Shown here one piece after another: positions 33,342 to 41,785 of a stretch of DNA of 64,000 bases. Location: the NCBI RefSeq assembly GCF_021183825.1, contig NZ_CP089211.1, positions 5,300,212 to 5,364,211 on the forward strand, read 5' to 3'. Positions within the stretch are counted from its first letter, which is position 1. The number at the start of each line of letters is the position of its first letter. The position numbers and the translations under genes are program-made. The DNA comes from Sinomicrobium kalidii (GTDB lineage Bacteria > Bacteroidota > Bacteroidia > Flavobacteriales > Flavobacteriaceae). Below the pieces are notes generated by a model. The model was not told the origin of the DNA. It saw nothing but the letters and a program-made list of their open reading frames with translations, and did no database searches.

Positions 33342-34055
33342 TTATTCCGCTTCACTTTTTACTACAAGGCGGAACCCTTCACCGTGGATGTTGAGTATTT
33401 CCACATCTTCATCCCTTTTGAGGTATTTTCTCAACTTGGCGATGTACACATCCATACTCCTGGAGGTAAAGTAATTATCGTCTCTCCATATCTTGGTAAG
33501 CGCCAGCTCCCTCGGCATCAGGTCGTTTTCGTGCAGGGCCAGCAGGCGCAGCAGCTCATTCTCCTTAGGCGACAGCTTTATGGGCTCTTCGTCTCCATAA
33601 GTCAAAAACCGTAGTTTGGAGTTCAGATGGAACTTACCTATCCGGAACTCGAACTGCTTGCTCTCTGCCGCTCCGGCATTGGCTTTTCGCTGCAGGATGG
33701 CCTTGATCTTAAAGAGCAGCACTTCCGAGTCGAAAGGTTTGTTCAGGTAATCGTCCGCACCCGCCTTATACCCTTTCAGGACATCTTCCTTCATGGTTTT
33801 TGCGGTGAGGAATATGATCGGTATGTGTTCGTTCTTCTCTCTTATTTCCTTTGCCAGTGTGAAACCGTCCTTGTAAGGCATCATCACATCCAGGATACAA
33901 AGGTCGAAATTATCCTTCCGGAACTTTTCAAACCCTTCCATGCCGTTCTTTGCTAAAACCACGTCAAAATTGTTTAGCGCTAAATAATCTTTAAGAACAA
34001 TCCCGAAATTGGGATCGTCTTCAACCAATAAGATTTTTTTATTTACTGCTTCCAT
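33342..34055 (-). CDS. OmpR-family response regulator
   Basis: Two-component transcription factor of 237 residues. The receiver domain has the acidic pair in LLVEDDPN (Asp13-Asp14), the phosphoacceptor Asp56 in LCILDVMMP, the switch Thr in FLTAKTM and the conserved Lys in YLNKPF. The C-terminal winged helix carries LSPKENELLRLLALHEND and RSMDVYIAKLRKYL, the DNA-recognition helix. It directly follows the histidine kinase gene (5 bases apart) and is probably its partner. The pair resembles the Bacteroides RprX/RprY system, but this name is not secure. Confidence 0.95.
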   Translation of the reverse strand: MEAVNKKILLVEDDPNFGIVLKDYLALNNFDVVLAKNGMEGFEKFRKDNFDLCILDVMMPYKDGFTLAKEIREKNEHIPIIFLTAKTMKEDVLKGYKAGADDYLNKPFDSEVLLFKIKAILQRKANAGAAESKQFEFRIGKFHLNSKLRFLTYGDEEPIKLSPKENELLRLLALHENDLMPRELALTKIWRDDNYFTSRSMDVYIAKLRKYLKRDEDVEILNIHGEGFRLVVKSEAE

Positions 34056-34060
34056 AATTT

Positions 34061-35632
34061 TTATATTAAAGGTAACTTTATAAAAAAGGTACTTCCTTTA
34101 TCTTTTTCACTTTCTACATAGACCACTCCCTGGTGGTCCTCTACTATATTTTTTACGTATGCAAGCCCGAGTCCGTGTCCTTTTACATTGTGGATGTTGC
34201 CCGTATGCTCCCTGTAAAATTTTTCAAAAATCCTTTTCAGCACGGCTTTGCTCATTCCCATTCCCTGGTCCTGCACTTTTATGAGTATACTGTTTTTCAC
34301 CGTTTCGGTATACACGTCTATTTGGGGTGAATCGGGGGAATACTTAATCGCATTGTCCAGGATATTTACCAACACATTGGTAAAGTGAAATTCGTTGGCA
34401 AGAACTTCGCTTTGTTCCGCTTCAAAATGTGTTTTTATATATCCGCCGCGATTCTCTACCATGAGAGAAATATGTGCAATGGCCTCTTCAATAAGATCGT
34501 GGATATCCAGAGCGTCTTTGGTGATCTCCAATTGATTCTTTTCCAGTTTGGATATCCGCAATACATTTTCTACCTGTGCATGCATTCTCTTATTCTCATC
34601 CCTGATCATCTGAAGGTATTGCCTCACTTTTTCGCGATTCTCCAGTATCTTGGGATTCTGAATGGCATCCAGCGCCAGGTTTATGGTTGCAATGGGGGTT
34701 TTGAACTCATGGGTCATGTTGTTGATAAAATCCGTTTTTATCTCGGATATCTGTTTTTGGCGGATAAGTTGGTGAATGGCCCCGGAATATGCAATAACAA
34801 TAATCAATGTAAAAATAATGGACAACAGGGCCATGCCCAGAATACTGGATATCAGGAATTTCTTTTTCTTGGGAAACGTGACCAACAGGTCAAAATCCGT
34901 TTTCCCTTCTTCGTCTACAAAAATGGGGACTTTATACCTGGTACTTTCACTCAGGGCAAAATCTCTCGACCTTACTTTGGTGGCCAGGCCATTGTCGTAA
35001 ACCCCGTATTCAAAATTAAGGTCGATCCCGGCTTCCGAAAGCTCCCGTTGTAACAACAACTGTATTTCCTGATCAGATACTCTTTCGCGTATAGGCTGAC
35101 GTTTTGCATAATGCCGGAAATAGGTTTCGAAATGGGCCTTGTCTATGGCCGACATCCCGCCTATTTTTTCAATTCTCTCGGAAGGGGTATACTTTGTCTT
35201 ACCGTCAATATCTATCCCTTCCTTTACAATAATCGTCCTCCGTTTACTGTTAAAGTTTTTAATGGGGATAGAATCCGATTCACTATCAAAGAACGTAGAA
35301 GATATGCCGTAATCCTCTTCCAGAACACCATGAGAATAAATGAACATTTCGTTATTTTCCTCATCCTTGTCAATAAAGAGTATCTGCCTGAGTTCTGCTT
35401 CTTTAAATTCTCCAATGCTGTCAATCAATTGCAGGTATTTATTGGAATAATCCTCTATTTCCCTTCTCTCGATCTTGCCTGAAACAGATTTTAACACCTG
35501 CATGACACTGTTGGAAAACTGCTCTTCTTTATCATCCACTGCTGTCTTTATCCAGTATCCCTGCACAAAAATGATACCAATCAGGGATAAACTCATCAAA
35601 GCAACCAGAAGGACAAATAACTTCTTACTCAT
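34061..35632 (-). CDS. Sensor histidine kinase
   Basis: Membrane sensor of 523 residues. One transmembrane helix is at residues 5-25 and a second at about 259-285, enclosing a periplasmic sensor domain of roughly 230 residues of unknown ligand. The cytoplasmic part has the phosphoacceptor His308 in NNMTHEFKTPIATI, an N-box (VNILDNAIKYS), DQGMGM and the G-box GHGLGLAYVKNIV, so it is a complete HisKA/HATPase kinase. It is the upstream partner of the response regulator. The sequence gives no hint of the signal detected. Confidence 0.94.
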   Translation of the reverse strand: MSKKLFVLLVALMSLSLIGIIFVQGYWIKTAVDDKEEQFSNSVMQVLKSVSGKIERREIEDYSNKYLQLIDSIGEFKEAELRQILFIDKDEENNEMFIYSHGVLEEDYGISSTFFDSESDSIPIKNFNSKRRTIIVKEGIDIDGKTKYTPSERIEKIGGMSAIDKAHFETYFRHYAKRQPIRERVSDQEIQLLLQRELSEAGIDLNFEYGVYDNGLATKVRSRDFALSESTRYKVPIFVDEEGKTDFDLLVTFPKKKKFLISSILGMALLSIIFTLIIVIAYSGAIHQLIRQKQISEIKTDFINNMTHEFKTPIATINLALDAIQNPKILENREKVRQYLQMIRDENKRMHAQVENVLRISKLEKNQLEITKDALDIHDLIEEAIAHISLMVENRGGYIKTHFEAEQSEVLANEFHFTNVLVNILDNAIKYSPDSPQIDVYTETVKNSILIKVQDQGMGMSKAVLKRIFEKFYREHTGNIHNVKGHGLGLAYVKNIVEDHQGVVYVESEKDKGSTFFIKLPLI

Positions 35633-35704
35633 TGAAGCAAAATTAAGGGTTTAATATGCAGTTTGTCTTAGCTTTAACCAAACCTTAACAAAATTACCCG
35701 TAAT

Positions 35705-36295
35705 TTAACGGGAAGTATCGGCTTTTATTAAACGTAAATGCAGCTTTTCTACCTGTTTTTGTGTCGCTTCCAGGTCGGTATTGGTTATGATATGGTCTGA
35801 AAGTTCTGCTTTACGGGCTTCATCCCACTGGTTTTTTATACGGTTTTCCACGGCTTCCCGCGAAACCCCGTCGCGTTGCATCACTCTTTCTATTCGCGTT
35901 TCCTGCGGTGCCGTAACCGTTATTACAACATCGCAATCCTTATACGCCCCGCTTTCAAAAAGGATAGCCGCTTCCTTGATCACATAGGGAGCCTGTTGCT
36001 TTTCATACCACTGCCTGAAATGCCTGCCTACTTCGGGATGGATAATACCGTTAAGCCTGTCCAGGAGCTCCCGGTCCTGAAAAACAACGCCCGCTATATA
36101 CGCATTGTCCAAACCGGATTCAGTATAGGCTTTTTCTCCGAAAATTTCTACTATCTGCGCCCTGACCTTCGAAGAGGTATGCATCAGCTTCTTTGCTTCG
36201 GTATCTGCTATGTACACCGGAACCCCCAATGCCGAAAACATCCTGGCTACAGTGGATTTACCGCTGCCTATACCTCCTGTTAAACCAACTATCAT
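35705..36295 (-). CDS. coaE: Dephospho-CoA kinase
   Basis: Last step of CoA synthesis: phosphorylates the ribose of dephospho-CoA. The 196-residue product from ATG 36295 starts MIVGLTGGIGSGKSTVARMF, the P-loop; the frame is open 51 bases further upstream but the added residues are not family-like. Other conserved features are VYIADTEAKKL, the lid segment IKEAAILFESG and VMQRDGVSREAVENRIKNQ. It lies 114 bases downstream of the YbbR-like gene on the same strand, a common flavobacterial pairing. Confidence 0.95.
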   Translation of the reverse strand: MIVGLTGGIGSGKSTVARMFSALGVPVYIADTEAKKLMHTSSKVRAQIVEIFGEKAYTESGLDNAYIAGVVFQDRELLDRLNGIIHPEVGRHFRQWYEKQQAPYVIKEAAILFESGAYKDCDVVITVTAPQETRIERVMQRDGVSREAVENRIKNQWDEARKAELSDHIITNTDLEATQKQVEKLHLRLIKADTSR

Positions 36296-36409
36296 TATTT
36301 TGCCGCTATGTACTATTAATTTAACACTTTTACTCCGGACACACAAGGTGATCTCCGAAATATTTCACATTTACTTACCTGAATATCAGCGATTATTCTG
36401 ACATCCGTT

Positions 36410-37387
36410 TTATCGGGAAGATTCATTTTTCCTGGTTTTTATCAGGATCTCAACCTGCTTCCCGGACAGTTTTATCCGTTTGACAATGGCAGGCTTTTTT
36501 GTCACCCGGATCGGAACATATTCCACCGAATCCGTGATGGAATTATAATCACACGCCACTGTAAAGTCCGAAGGACTCAAACTGCTCAGGTCCTTTAAGG
36601 CTCCCTGACAAATTATCTCTACCTCGGAAGGGAAAGTCCTGACCATTTTTTGTTCGGGCACATTCATCACGGAAACAGGAATGATCAGCTTTTTTTCGGA
36701 AAACCGCTCTACCCTGGCTGCCACGACCACCTTTTTGTGTTCAAATTCCAGGTCATTGAACTTTTCCGGAATATCAAGGGTAGTATGTATATCAATATCT
36801 TCATTCACTTCCCGGAGTGTAACCTGCCTGGTATATAACGTATCCAGTTCATTCACCTCAACATCCGGCCCGAATACACTCACGGTCTCCGGAGTTACCC
36901 TCAGACTGTCATATATGTGATGGTCGCGGGCAAAAGATATATCCACTCTGGGCATGACCTTTACTTTTTTGGTGATATTTTCACCCAAGCGGAAAAAGAG
37001 CGTATCGCCGGCAAACTGCCTTAATTCCACCTCGCCGGACATCGCCGCCATCAATTGCTTTCTTATATCTGTCGTAAGAAGGTAGAATTTGTTACCCGAT
37101 TCCCTCAAATCAGACAGATCTATATCCACCTCCTTTCCGAAATATTTGAGGCCGAAAAGCTTGAATCCTTTGGCATTGATCTCCACCCTGATATTCCGGG
37201 AGGGATCTACCAGCAATTTCCCTTCCGGTACACCCACATAGTTAGGTCTTATGGATACCGAAGTGGTATAACGGTTGGGCAGCTTGATCAAAAACCACAG
37301 CACGCTGGAAAAAAGAAAGAAGAATAAAAACAAGGATGCCTTCTCCTTTTTAAGACGTGCCCATATTTTCTGTTTTTCAATTCTCAT
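36410..37387 (-). CDS. YbbR-like domain protein (CdaR-type)
   Basis: Predicted membrane-anchored protein of 325 residues: one transmembrane segment at about 18-35 (SLFLFFFLFSSVLWFLIKLP) followed by an extracytoplasmic part with repeated YbbR-type beta domains (for example VTPETVSVFGPDVEVNELDTL and LDIPEKFNDLEFEHKKVVVAARVERF). In Firmicutes such proteins regulate a diadenylate cyclase (CdaR); no cyclase gene is nearby here and the Bacteroidota role is unknown. It sits between the glycosyltransferase and coaE genes on the same strand. Confidence 0.88.
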   Translation of the reverse strand: MRIEKQKIWARLKKEKASLFLFFFLFSSVLWFLIKLPNRYTTSVSIRPNYVGVPEGKLLVDPSRNIRVEINAKGFKLFGLKYFGKEVDIDLSDLRESGNKFYLLTTDIRKQLMAAMSGEVELRQFAGDTLFFRLGENITKKVKVMPRVDISFARDHHIYDSLRVTPETVSVFGPDVEVNELDTLYTRQVTLREVNEDIDIHTTLDIPEKFNDLEFEHKKVVVAARVERFSEKKLIIPVSVMNVPEQKMVRTFPSEVEIICQGALKDLSSLSPSDFTVACDYNSITDSVEYVPIRVTKKPAIVKRIKLSGKQVEILIKTRKNESSR

Positions 37388-37410
37388 ACAGGAGGTCTTG
37401 AAACCATTTG

Positions 37411-38412
37411 CTAATTAAAAAATAATTCCGGAAATGCCTTTTGCGGATCGCTTTTCAACACTTTCATCGCAAAAGTACTTTTTATAAAACCGTAACCATA
37501 GCCCGAAAATTGTACCAACACCGCAAAAACCGACAAAAATGCAACTTTTACATTCCTGTTCTTGTACAGGGCATCTATAAAAACAACAATAAAGAACAAG
37601 GTGTACAGTCCGGCAAAAAACGATAGTCCCGCCAACCAGAGAAAAAGTGAAAAGACCAGCCCGGTTACAAAAAGTGCGGGCAACCAGTACACGATTCTTT
37701 CGGTATGCGGATGCCAGCGGTTCAGAATGGGCCGGGTCATTCCGAATTTATAGACCTGTTTAAAGAATTTCGACCAGGAAATACGTCTTTTGTGATACAC
37801 AAAGGCACCTTCAACAAACCGGGTATCATAACCGGCTTTCCAAAGTCGGATGGTGAGGTCCGGGTCTTCCCCGGGATGTATTTTCCCGAATCCTCCTGTC
37901 TTTAAAAACGCTTCCCTTGAAATTCCCATATTAAAACTGCGGGGCTGAAATCTGCCTACGGATTTTTTCTTTCCGCGTATCCCCCCGGTAGTGACCGTAG
38001 AGGTCATGGCATAGTTGATGGCTTTCTGCAGATCGGTAAAAGACGAATGTGCAGTGTCGGGCCCTCCGAAACAATGTACATAATCTGAAGTAAGTGCAGT
38101 CTGCACCTCCCTGAGATAGTGCGGCGGAAGAATACAGTCGGAATCCAGGATAATAAAATAATTCCCTTTTGCCTTTTGCATACCAAAATTCCGGGAATCC
38201 CCCGGTCCCGAATTGTCCTTGAAATAATAGGATATGTTCAACTTACCTGAAAAGCTATCGGTCACCTCTTTTGCCGGAACAGTCGACCCATCCTCCACAA
38301 TAACCACTTCAAAAGGATTATCGTAATCCAGACCCGCCATGCTTTCCAATAGTTCCGCAACCTCATCGGGCCTGTTATACACCGGGATAATAAATGAGAA
38401 TTCTAAATGCAT
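37411..38412 (-). CDS. Glycosyltransferase family 2
   Basis: Membrane-associated glycosyltransferase of 333 residues. The GT-A domain opens MHLEFSFIIPVYNRPDEVAELLESM and has the nucleotide-sugar DxD-like motif in YFIILDSDCILPPHY, followed by GDSRNFGMQKA and a GGFGKIHPGEDPDLTIRLW acceptor region. Two hydrophobic segments near residues 250-315 probably anchor it. The start at 38412 is chosen because the upstream ATG at 38430 lies before a strong -7 box (38424-38417). The acceptor is unknown; cell-surface polysaccharide is likely. It is first in a co-directional run with the YbbR-like and coaE genes. Confidence 0.9.
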   Translation of the reverse strand: MHLEFSFIIPVYNRPDEVAELLESMAGLDYDNPFEVVIVEDGSTVPAKEVTDSFSGKLNISYYFKDNSGPGDSRNFGMQKAKGNYFIILDSDCILPPHYLREVQTALTSDYVHCFGGPDTAHSSFTDLQKAINYAMTSTVTTGGIRGKKKSVGRFQPRSFNMGISREAFLKTGGFGKIHPGEDPDLTIRLWKAGYDTRFVEGAFVYHKRRISWSKFFKQVYKFGMTRPILNRWHPHTERIVYWLPALFVTGLVFSLFLWLAGLSFFAGLYTLFFIVVFIDALYKNRNVKVAFLSVFAVLVQFSGYGYGFIKSTFAMKVLKSDPQKAFPELFFN

Positions 38413-38416
38413 AGGG

Positions 38417-38424
38417 CAAATATA
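38417..38424 (-). promoter_or_regulatory. -7 box at the glycosyltransferase start
   Basis: TATATTTG on the minus strand exactly fits TAnnTTTG, with a TTTTC -33-like element 18 bases upstream. It ends four bases before the ATG at 38412, so the mRNA would be practically leaderless. Confidence 0.5.
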
Positions 38425-38710
38425 TAACAAAAGAGAGCACGGAAAAGAAGTGATTTTTATTCCGTATTCTTACCGCCCTAATTGCGGCCAAGAAATATGT
38501 ATTTTATAAAAATGATGAGAAGAGCCGGACCAGGGAAACGAAAACCGAAATGCAAACGGAGAGCGTATTTTCACAAGCCTTATTCAAGAGGCAATTATTA
38601 TTCACTGAACGACAATCTAAACTACCCGGATCTTAATCGAAAGTCGTTCCCACGAAAAAGCGTAATTCTCCTTATCCCCTATTGTTTTCTTTATACGAAC
38701 GCAGTTATTT

Positions 38711-39018
38711 AACGTGAATAATGGATAAGAAAAAAGGCTCGCTTACTTCGGCTTCACTCAGCACAGGTCTTCAGGCGAAGAGGGGTGTCCTGCCGTGCAG
38801 GACGGGGAGTCTGACCAGCTCAAGCCCTGGGAATTATCCCCAAACACTTATGTTTATCCAATGGTTTGGGATTTCAAACCCTCCGACCAGACTAAAGTCT
38901 GCCCACCTCCCTTCTCCCGATAACCATCGGGATGAAGGGAGGAGCTTTTAAAAACTCAAAAAAGAACTTAAACTTTTACAATGCTTTTGCCCTGAACAAC
39001 TTATTCATTATTCACGTT
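38711..39018. mobile_element. MITE-like, inverted-repeat-bounded, hairpin-rich element (non-coding)
   Basis: AACGTGAATAATGGATAAG (38711-38729) and CTTATTCATTATTCACGTT (39000-39018) are inverted repeats matching at 18 of 19 positions, flanked on both sides by ATTT, a possible target duplication. Inside are four further hairpins: GTCCTGC/GCAGGAC at 38787-38803, CCAAAC/GTTTGG around 38840-38870, AGACT/AGTCT near 38889-38900 and CCTCCCTTC/GAAGGGAGG with an inner CCCGAT/ATCGGG at 38906-38942. No transposase or plausible gene is inside. It lies in a 700-base gene-free stretch (38413-39117); the flanks (38440-38700 and 39019-39110) show nothing else I can support. Confidence 0.5.
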
Positions 39019-39078
39019 ATTTAAATCTGTATGAAAAATTTCAATCTTTAATTTAATGCAACTTTGTAGCATTTATTA

Positions 39079-39086
39079 TATCTTTG
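39079..39086 (+). promoter_or_regulatory. Candidate -7 box for the CPYC flavoprotein gene
   Basis: TATCTTTG matches TAnnTTTG and lies 32 bases before the ATG at 39118. The nearest upstream TTTG (39063-39066) is too close to be a standard -33 element. Confidence 0.4.
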
Positions 39087-39117
39087 TCATCAAAATACAG
39101 AACTCAAAAACAGAAGC

Positions 39118-40029
39118 ATGAAAGTACAAGATCATTTTGAAGTCATTGTTATAGGAGGGAGTTATGCCGGATTATCCGCAGCCATGGCCCTGGGCAGATC
39201 ACTGCGTAAAACACTTGTTATTGACAGCGGACAGCCCTGCAACAGGCAAACACCCCACTCACATAATTTTATCACCCTGGACGGTGTTCCCCCAGCCGTT
39301 ATGGCAGACAAGGCTAAAAAGCAGGTGTTGGAATACAATACGGTAACGTTTAAAGAGGGACTGGTTACAGCAGTAGAAAAACAGGACGATACATTTAAAA
39401 TCCGACTCGGAGACCGTACTGTAATCATGGCCCAAAAAATCCTTTTTGCCACCGGAGTAAGGGACATTATGCCGTCTATTAAAGGTTTTGCGGAGTGCTG
39501 GGGCATAAGCGTGTTACATTGTCCCTATTGCCACGGTTATGAGGTCAGGAATGTCAGAACGGGAATACTGGCCAGCGGGGAAACGGCATTTGAAACCAGT
39601 AAACTCATACAACACTGGACCAACGACCTTACCCTGTTGACCAACGGTGATCCGGAACTTACCGAAATACAGACACATCTTATACATGAGCTGGGTATAA
39701 ACATCATCAAAAAAGAAATCTCCGAACTGGAGCACGAAGACGGATACGTAAAAAGTGCCATCTTTTCCGACGGCACAACGTTTGAACCGAAAGCCATTTA
39801 TTCCCGCGTCGCATTTGAACAGCACTGTAACGCCCCGGCAGAGCTGGGATGTGAATTCACCGATCACGGACATATAGCGGTCGATTTTCTGGGCAAAACT
39901 TCTGTAGACGGTGTTTATGCAGCCGGAGACAATACTACTCCCATGCGTTCGGTCTCCGTAGCTGTGGCTGCCGGTACCAAGGCCGGAGCGGCTATTAACC
40001 TGGAACTGATAAACGACAGACTGAAATAA
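39118..40029 (+). CDS. Thioredoxin reductase-like FAD/NAD(P)-dependent oxidoreductase
   Basis: Flavoprotein disulfide reductase of 303 residues. The FAD-binding motif is VIVIGGSYAGLSAAMALGRS and the second FAD motif GVYAAGDNTTPMRSVSVAVAAGTKAGAAI. In place of the thioredoxin reductase CATC there is CPYC (Cys135, Cys138) within VLHCPYCHGYEV, a pattern seen in the many bacterial TrxR-like proteins. The NAD(P)-binding domain between them is degenerate (ILASGETAFETSKLI). Its electron partner is not identifiable; no thioredoxin gene is nearby. It converges on the NAD(P)H quinone reductase gene with a terminator between. Confidence 0.88.
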   Translation: MKVQDHFEVIVIGGSYAGLSAAMALGRSLRKTLVIDSGQPCNRQTPHSHNFITLDGVPPAVMADKAKKQVLEYNTVTFKEGLVTAVEKQDDTFKIRLGDRTVIMAQKILFATGVRDIMPSIKGFAECWGISVLHCPYCHGYEVRNVRTGILASGETAFETSKLIQHWTNDLTLLTNGDPELTEIQTHLIHELGINIIKKEISELEHEDGYVKSAIFSDGTTFEPKAIYSRVAFEQHCNAPAELGCEFTDHGHIAVDFLGKTSVDGVYAAGDNTTPMRSVSVAVAAGTKAGAAINLELINDRLK

Positions 40030-40084
40030 AATGACAGGTAACAGGATATAAAAACACGGCCTGAACTGCTTTCCCCGCAATCTA

Positions 40085-40126
40085 AAGCTACCCGCATTTG
40101 ATATTTCACAACATGCCGGGTAGCTT
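40085..40126. terminator. Bidirectional terminator-type hairpin
   Basis: AAGCTACCCG (40085-40094) pairs perfectly with CGGGTAGCTT (40117-40126) around a 22-base loop. T-runs are weak on both sides. It separates the convergent flavoprotein and NAD(P)H oxidoreductase genes. Confidence 0.6.
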
Positions 40127-40166
40127 CTGATATATCAGAAAATATAACTCTTTCTGTATTTTAACT

Positions 40167-40781
40167 TTACAGATAAATCGTTGTTTCACTTTTATGCAGA
40201 TGAAGTCCGGAGTTGTATAACTCAAGCATTTCCCCGGTCCAGCGTTCTATGGTCTTCGAAGTGGCCCTGTCCGCTTTGTCTAAGTAAAAATGCTTCATGA
40301 CCTCCAAACCGCAATATGCATAGATCCCCTGGTCAGATGTCAGGGAGAGCGCTTCATCCATTCCGGTTTCCCGGTATTCTTCCGCAGATTTTCCCTGTGT
40401 ATTGACAACAACTGCTTTTTTCCCCGTAAGTAATCCCTCCTGTTTCCCCCTGGCATAGCTATAAGCAAAACCATAACTGAAAACCCGGTCTATATACCCT
40501 TTCAGAATGGCGGGAAGGCCCGTCCACCAGATAGGATGAATAAAAGTAATACAATCGGCCCAGGTAATGTGCTCTTGTTCCTGCCGTACATCTTCCGCAA
40601 CCATTCCGTTCCGTTGCCCTTTCAAATCCTCCGGGGAAAGTATCGGATTGAACGAAATACGGTATAAATCCCTTACTTTGACATGGTGTCCGTCATTTAA
40701 CAAATGTTCTTCAAGCTTCTGTTTTAACCGGGCGTTCACACTTTCGGGGTTCGGGTGTGCGTAAATAATTAAATGTTTCAT
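40167..40781 (-). CDS. NAD(P)H-dependent flavodoxin-fold oxidoreductase (quinone reductase type)
   Basis: FMN or FAD-binding two-electron reductase of quinones or related electrophiles, 204 residues. It starts MKHLIIYAHPNPESVNARLK, typical of the NQO1/KefF/YwrO group, with FIHPIWWTGLPAILKGYIDRVFSYGFAY, the flavin-contact signature, and AVVVNTQGKS. It is 71 bases downstream of an AraC regulator gene on the same strand, probably one transcript, and convergent with the CPYC flavoprotein. A role in detoxification or redox balance under AraC control is likely. Confidence 0.9.
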   Translation of the reverse strand: MKHLIIYAHPNPESVNARLKQKLEEHLLNDGHHVKVRDLYRISFNPILSPEDLKGQRNGMVAEDVRQEQEHITWADCITFIHPIWWTGLPAILKGYIDRVFSYGFAYSYARGKQEGLLTGKKAVVVNTQGKSAEEYRETGMDEALSLTSDQGIYAYCGLEVMKHFYLDKADRATSKTIERWTGEMLELYNSGLHLHKSETTIYL

Positions 40782-40852
40782 GATTTCCGTTTTTAATTCT
40801 ACGGGGTAAAAGTAGTATCCCCCCTGCTTCTGAAATTGTATAAAAACGAAAA

Positions 40853-41668
40853 CTAACTTACAGGGTTACAGATCTCTTTCTGGAATTTCAGGTATTTTGT
40901 CGGACTAAGGTTAAGATAATGCCTGAAGTCATGAATCAGCTGACTTTGGTCATAATACCCGCATTCGTGGATAATATCCGGCCAATCTACTGCAGAAGCG
41001 TTTGCCGTATGTTGCTGTATCATTTCAATGGCCTTCAGAAAACGGCGATAACGCCCAATTTCCCTTGCCGAATAGCCCATGCGTTTTTTATGCTGTAATT
41101 GTATGTTCCTCGGGCTCTGTCCGGTGGCTGATGCCACTGTTTTTACAATGTCAAGGTTATCGTGGTCAAAGTTCGCCAGGCGATGGCCTACGATGTTCCT
41201 GTCTTTTAAATAGGGGCTGCAAAACTCAAGGATAAAACGTACACGTTGTTCATTGTCAGTCAGCTCATCCAGTTTTTTCCACAAACCGGAAAAACAATTC
41301 TCCCCGGTCAATTCATCCGGGTCGGGCATCAGGTTTTCATCAATCATCGCTCTTCCGAAAAAACGATAGAAGGCATCATCCTTAAAATTGACGACCAGTA
41401 TTTCAGCTCCCGGCGACAATGTATAATCAAAAGCCTTTTTTACAGGTCCCAGTACAAGGCATTTCCCCACTTCCGTTTCCTGCTCTCCGGACTGCAGCAA
41501 TACTTTTCCGCCGAAATTAAAAACAAGTATGGTCTGATAAGAAGGCAACAGACTTTTTTGCACTGAGCTGCCGGAAGCATTTCCCGCGAAATAAAAATGG
41601 GTAAAGGCCTCCTCAAATTCAGGAGGTACTGCTATACGATATGCTATATATGTTCCGCGGTCCGACAC
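40853..41668 (-). CDS. AraC family transcriptional regulator
   Basis: DNA-binding regulator of 271 residues. The N-terminal half is a cupin-like sensing region (LLPSYQTILVFNFGGKVLLQSG, LVLGPVKKAFDYTLSPG) of the type often called DUF6597. The C-terminal half holds two AraC helix-turn-helix units (NIQLQHKKRMGYSAREIGRYRRFLKAIEMI and IIHECGYYDQSQLIHDFRHYLNLSPTKYLKF). Upstream of the NAD(P)H oxidoreductase gene on the same strand, it probably regulates that gene and itself. The inducer is unknown. Confidence 0.92.
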   Translation of the reverse strand: MSDRGTYIAYRIAVPPEFEEAFTHFYFAGNASGSSVQKSLLPSYQTILVFNFGGKVLLQSGEQETEVGKCLVLGPVKKAFDYTLSPGAEILVVNFKDDAFYRFFGRAMIDENLMPDPDELTGENCFSGLWKKLDELTDNEQRVRFILEFCSPYLKDRNIVGHRLANFDHDNLDIVKTVASATGQSPRNIQLQHKKRMGYSAREIGRYRRFLKAIEMIQQHTANASAVDWPDIIHECGYYDQSQLIHDFRHYLNLSPTKYLKFQKEICNPVS

Positions 41669-41730
41669 TTTTTTAATGCAAAATAAAAATTTTATCGCAA
41701 CTCCGGGCGATATGTAAATTCATATTCCAA

Positions 41731-41766
41731 AAAAAATCCCGTACAGTAAAGCACGAGATTTTTTGT
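41731..41766 (-). terminator. Intrinsic terminator of the DUF2911 gene
   Basis: On the minus strand AAAATC-T-CGT and ACG-G-GATTTTTT form a stem with one mismatch around a 10-base loop, ending in a run of T. It lies 20 bases after the DUF2911 stop codon. Confidence 0.75.
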
Positions 41767-41785
41767 GTTTCAACATAAGGAAGGC

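Noticed and set aside
38482..38712. 76-residue plus-strand frame in the 38.4-39.1 kb gap
   Set aside because: Very basic sequence without recognisable domain, overlapping the left end of the inverted-repeat element; no credible promoter or start context.
38721..38951. 76-residue frame inside the hairpin-rich element
   Set aside because: Runs through several perfect inverted repeats that constrain the sequence; composition looks non-coding.
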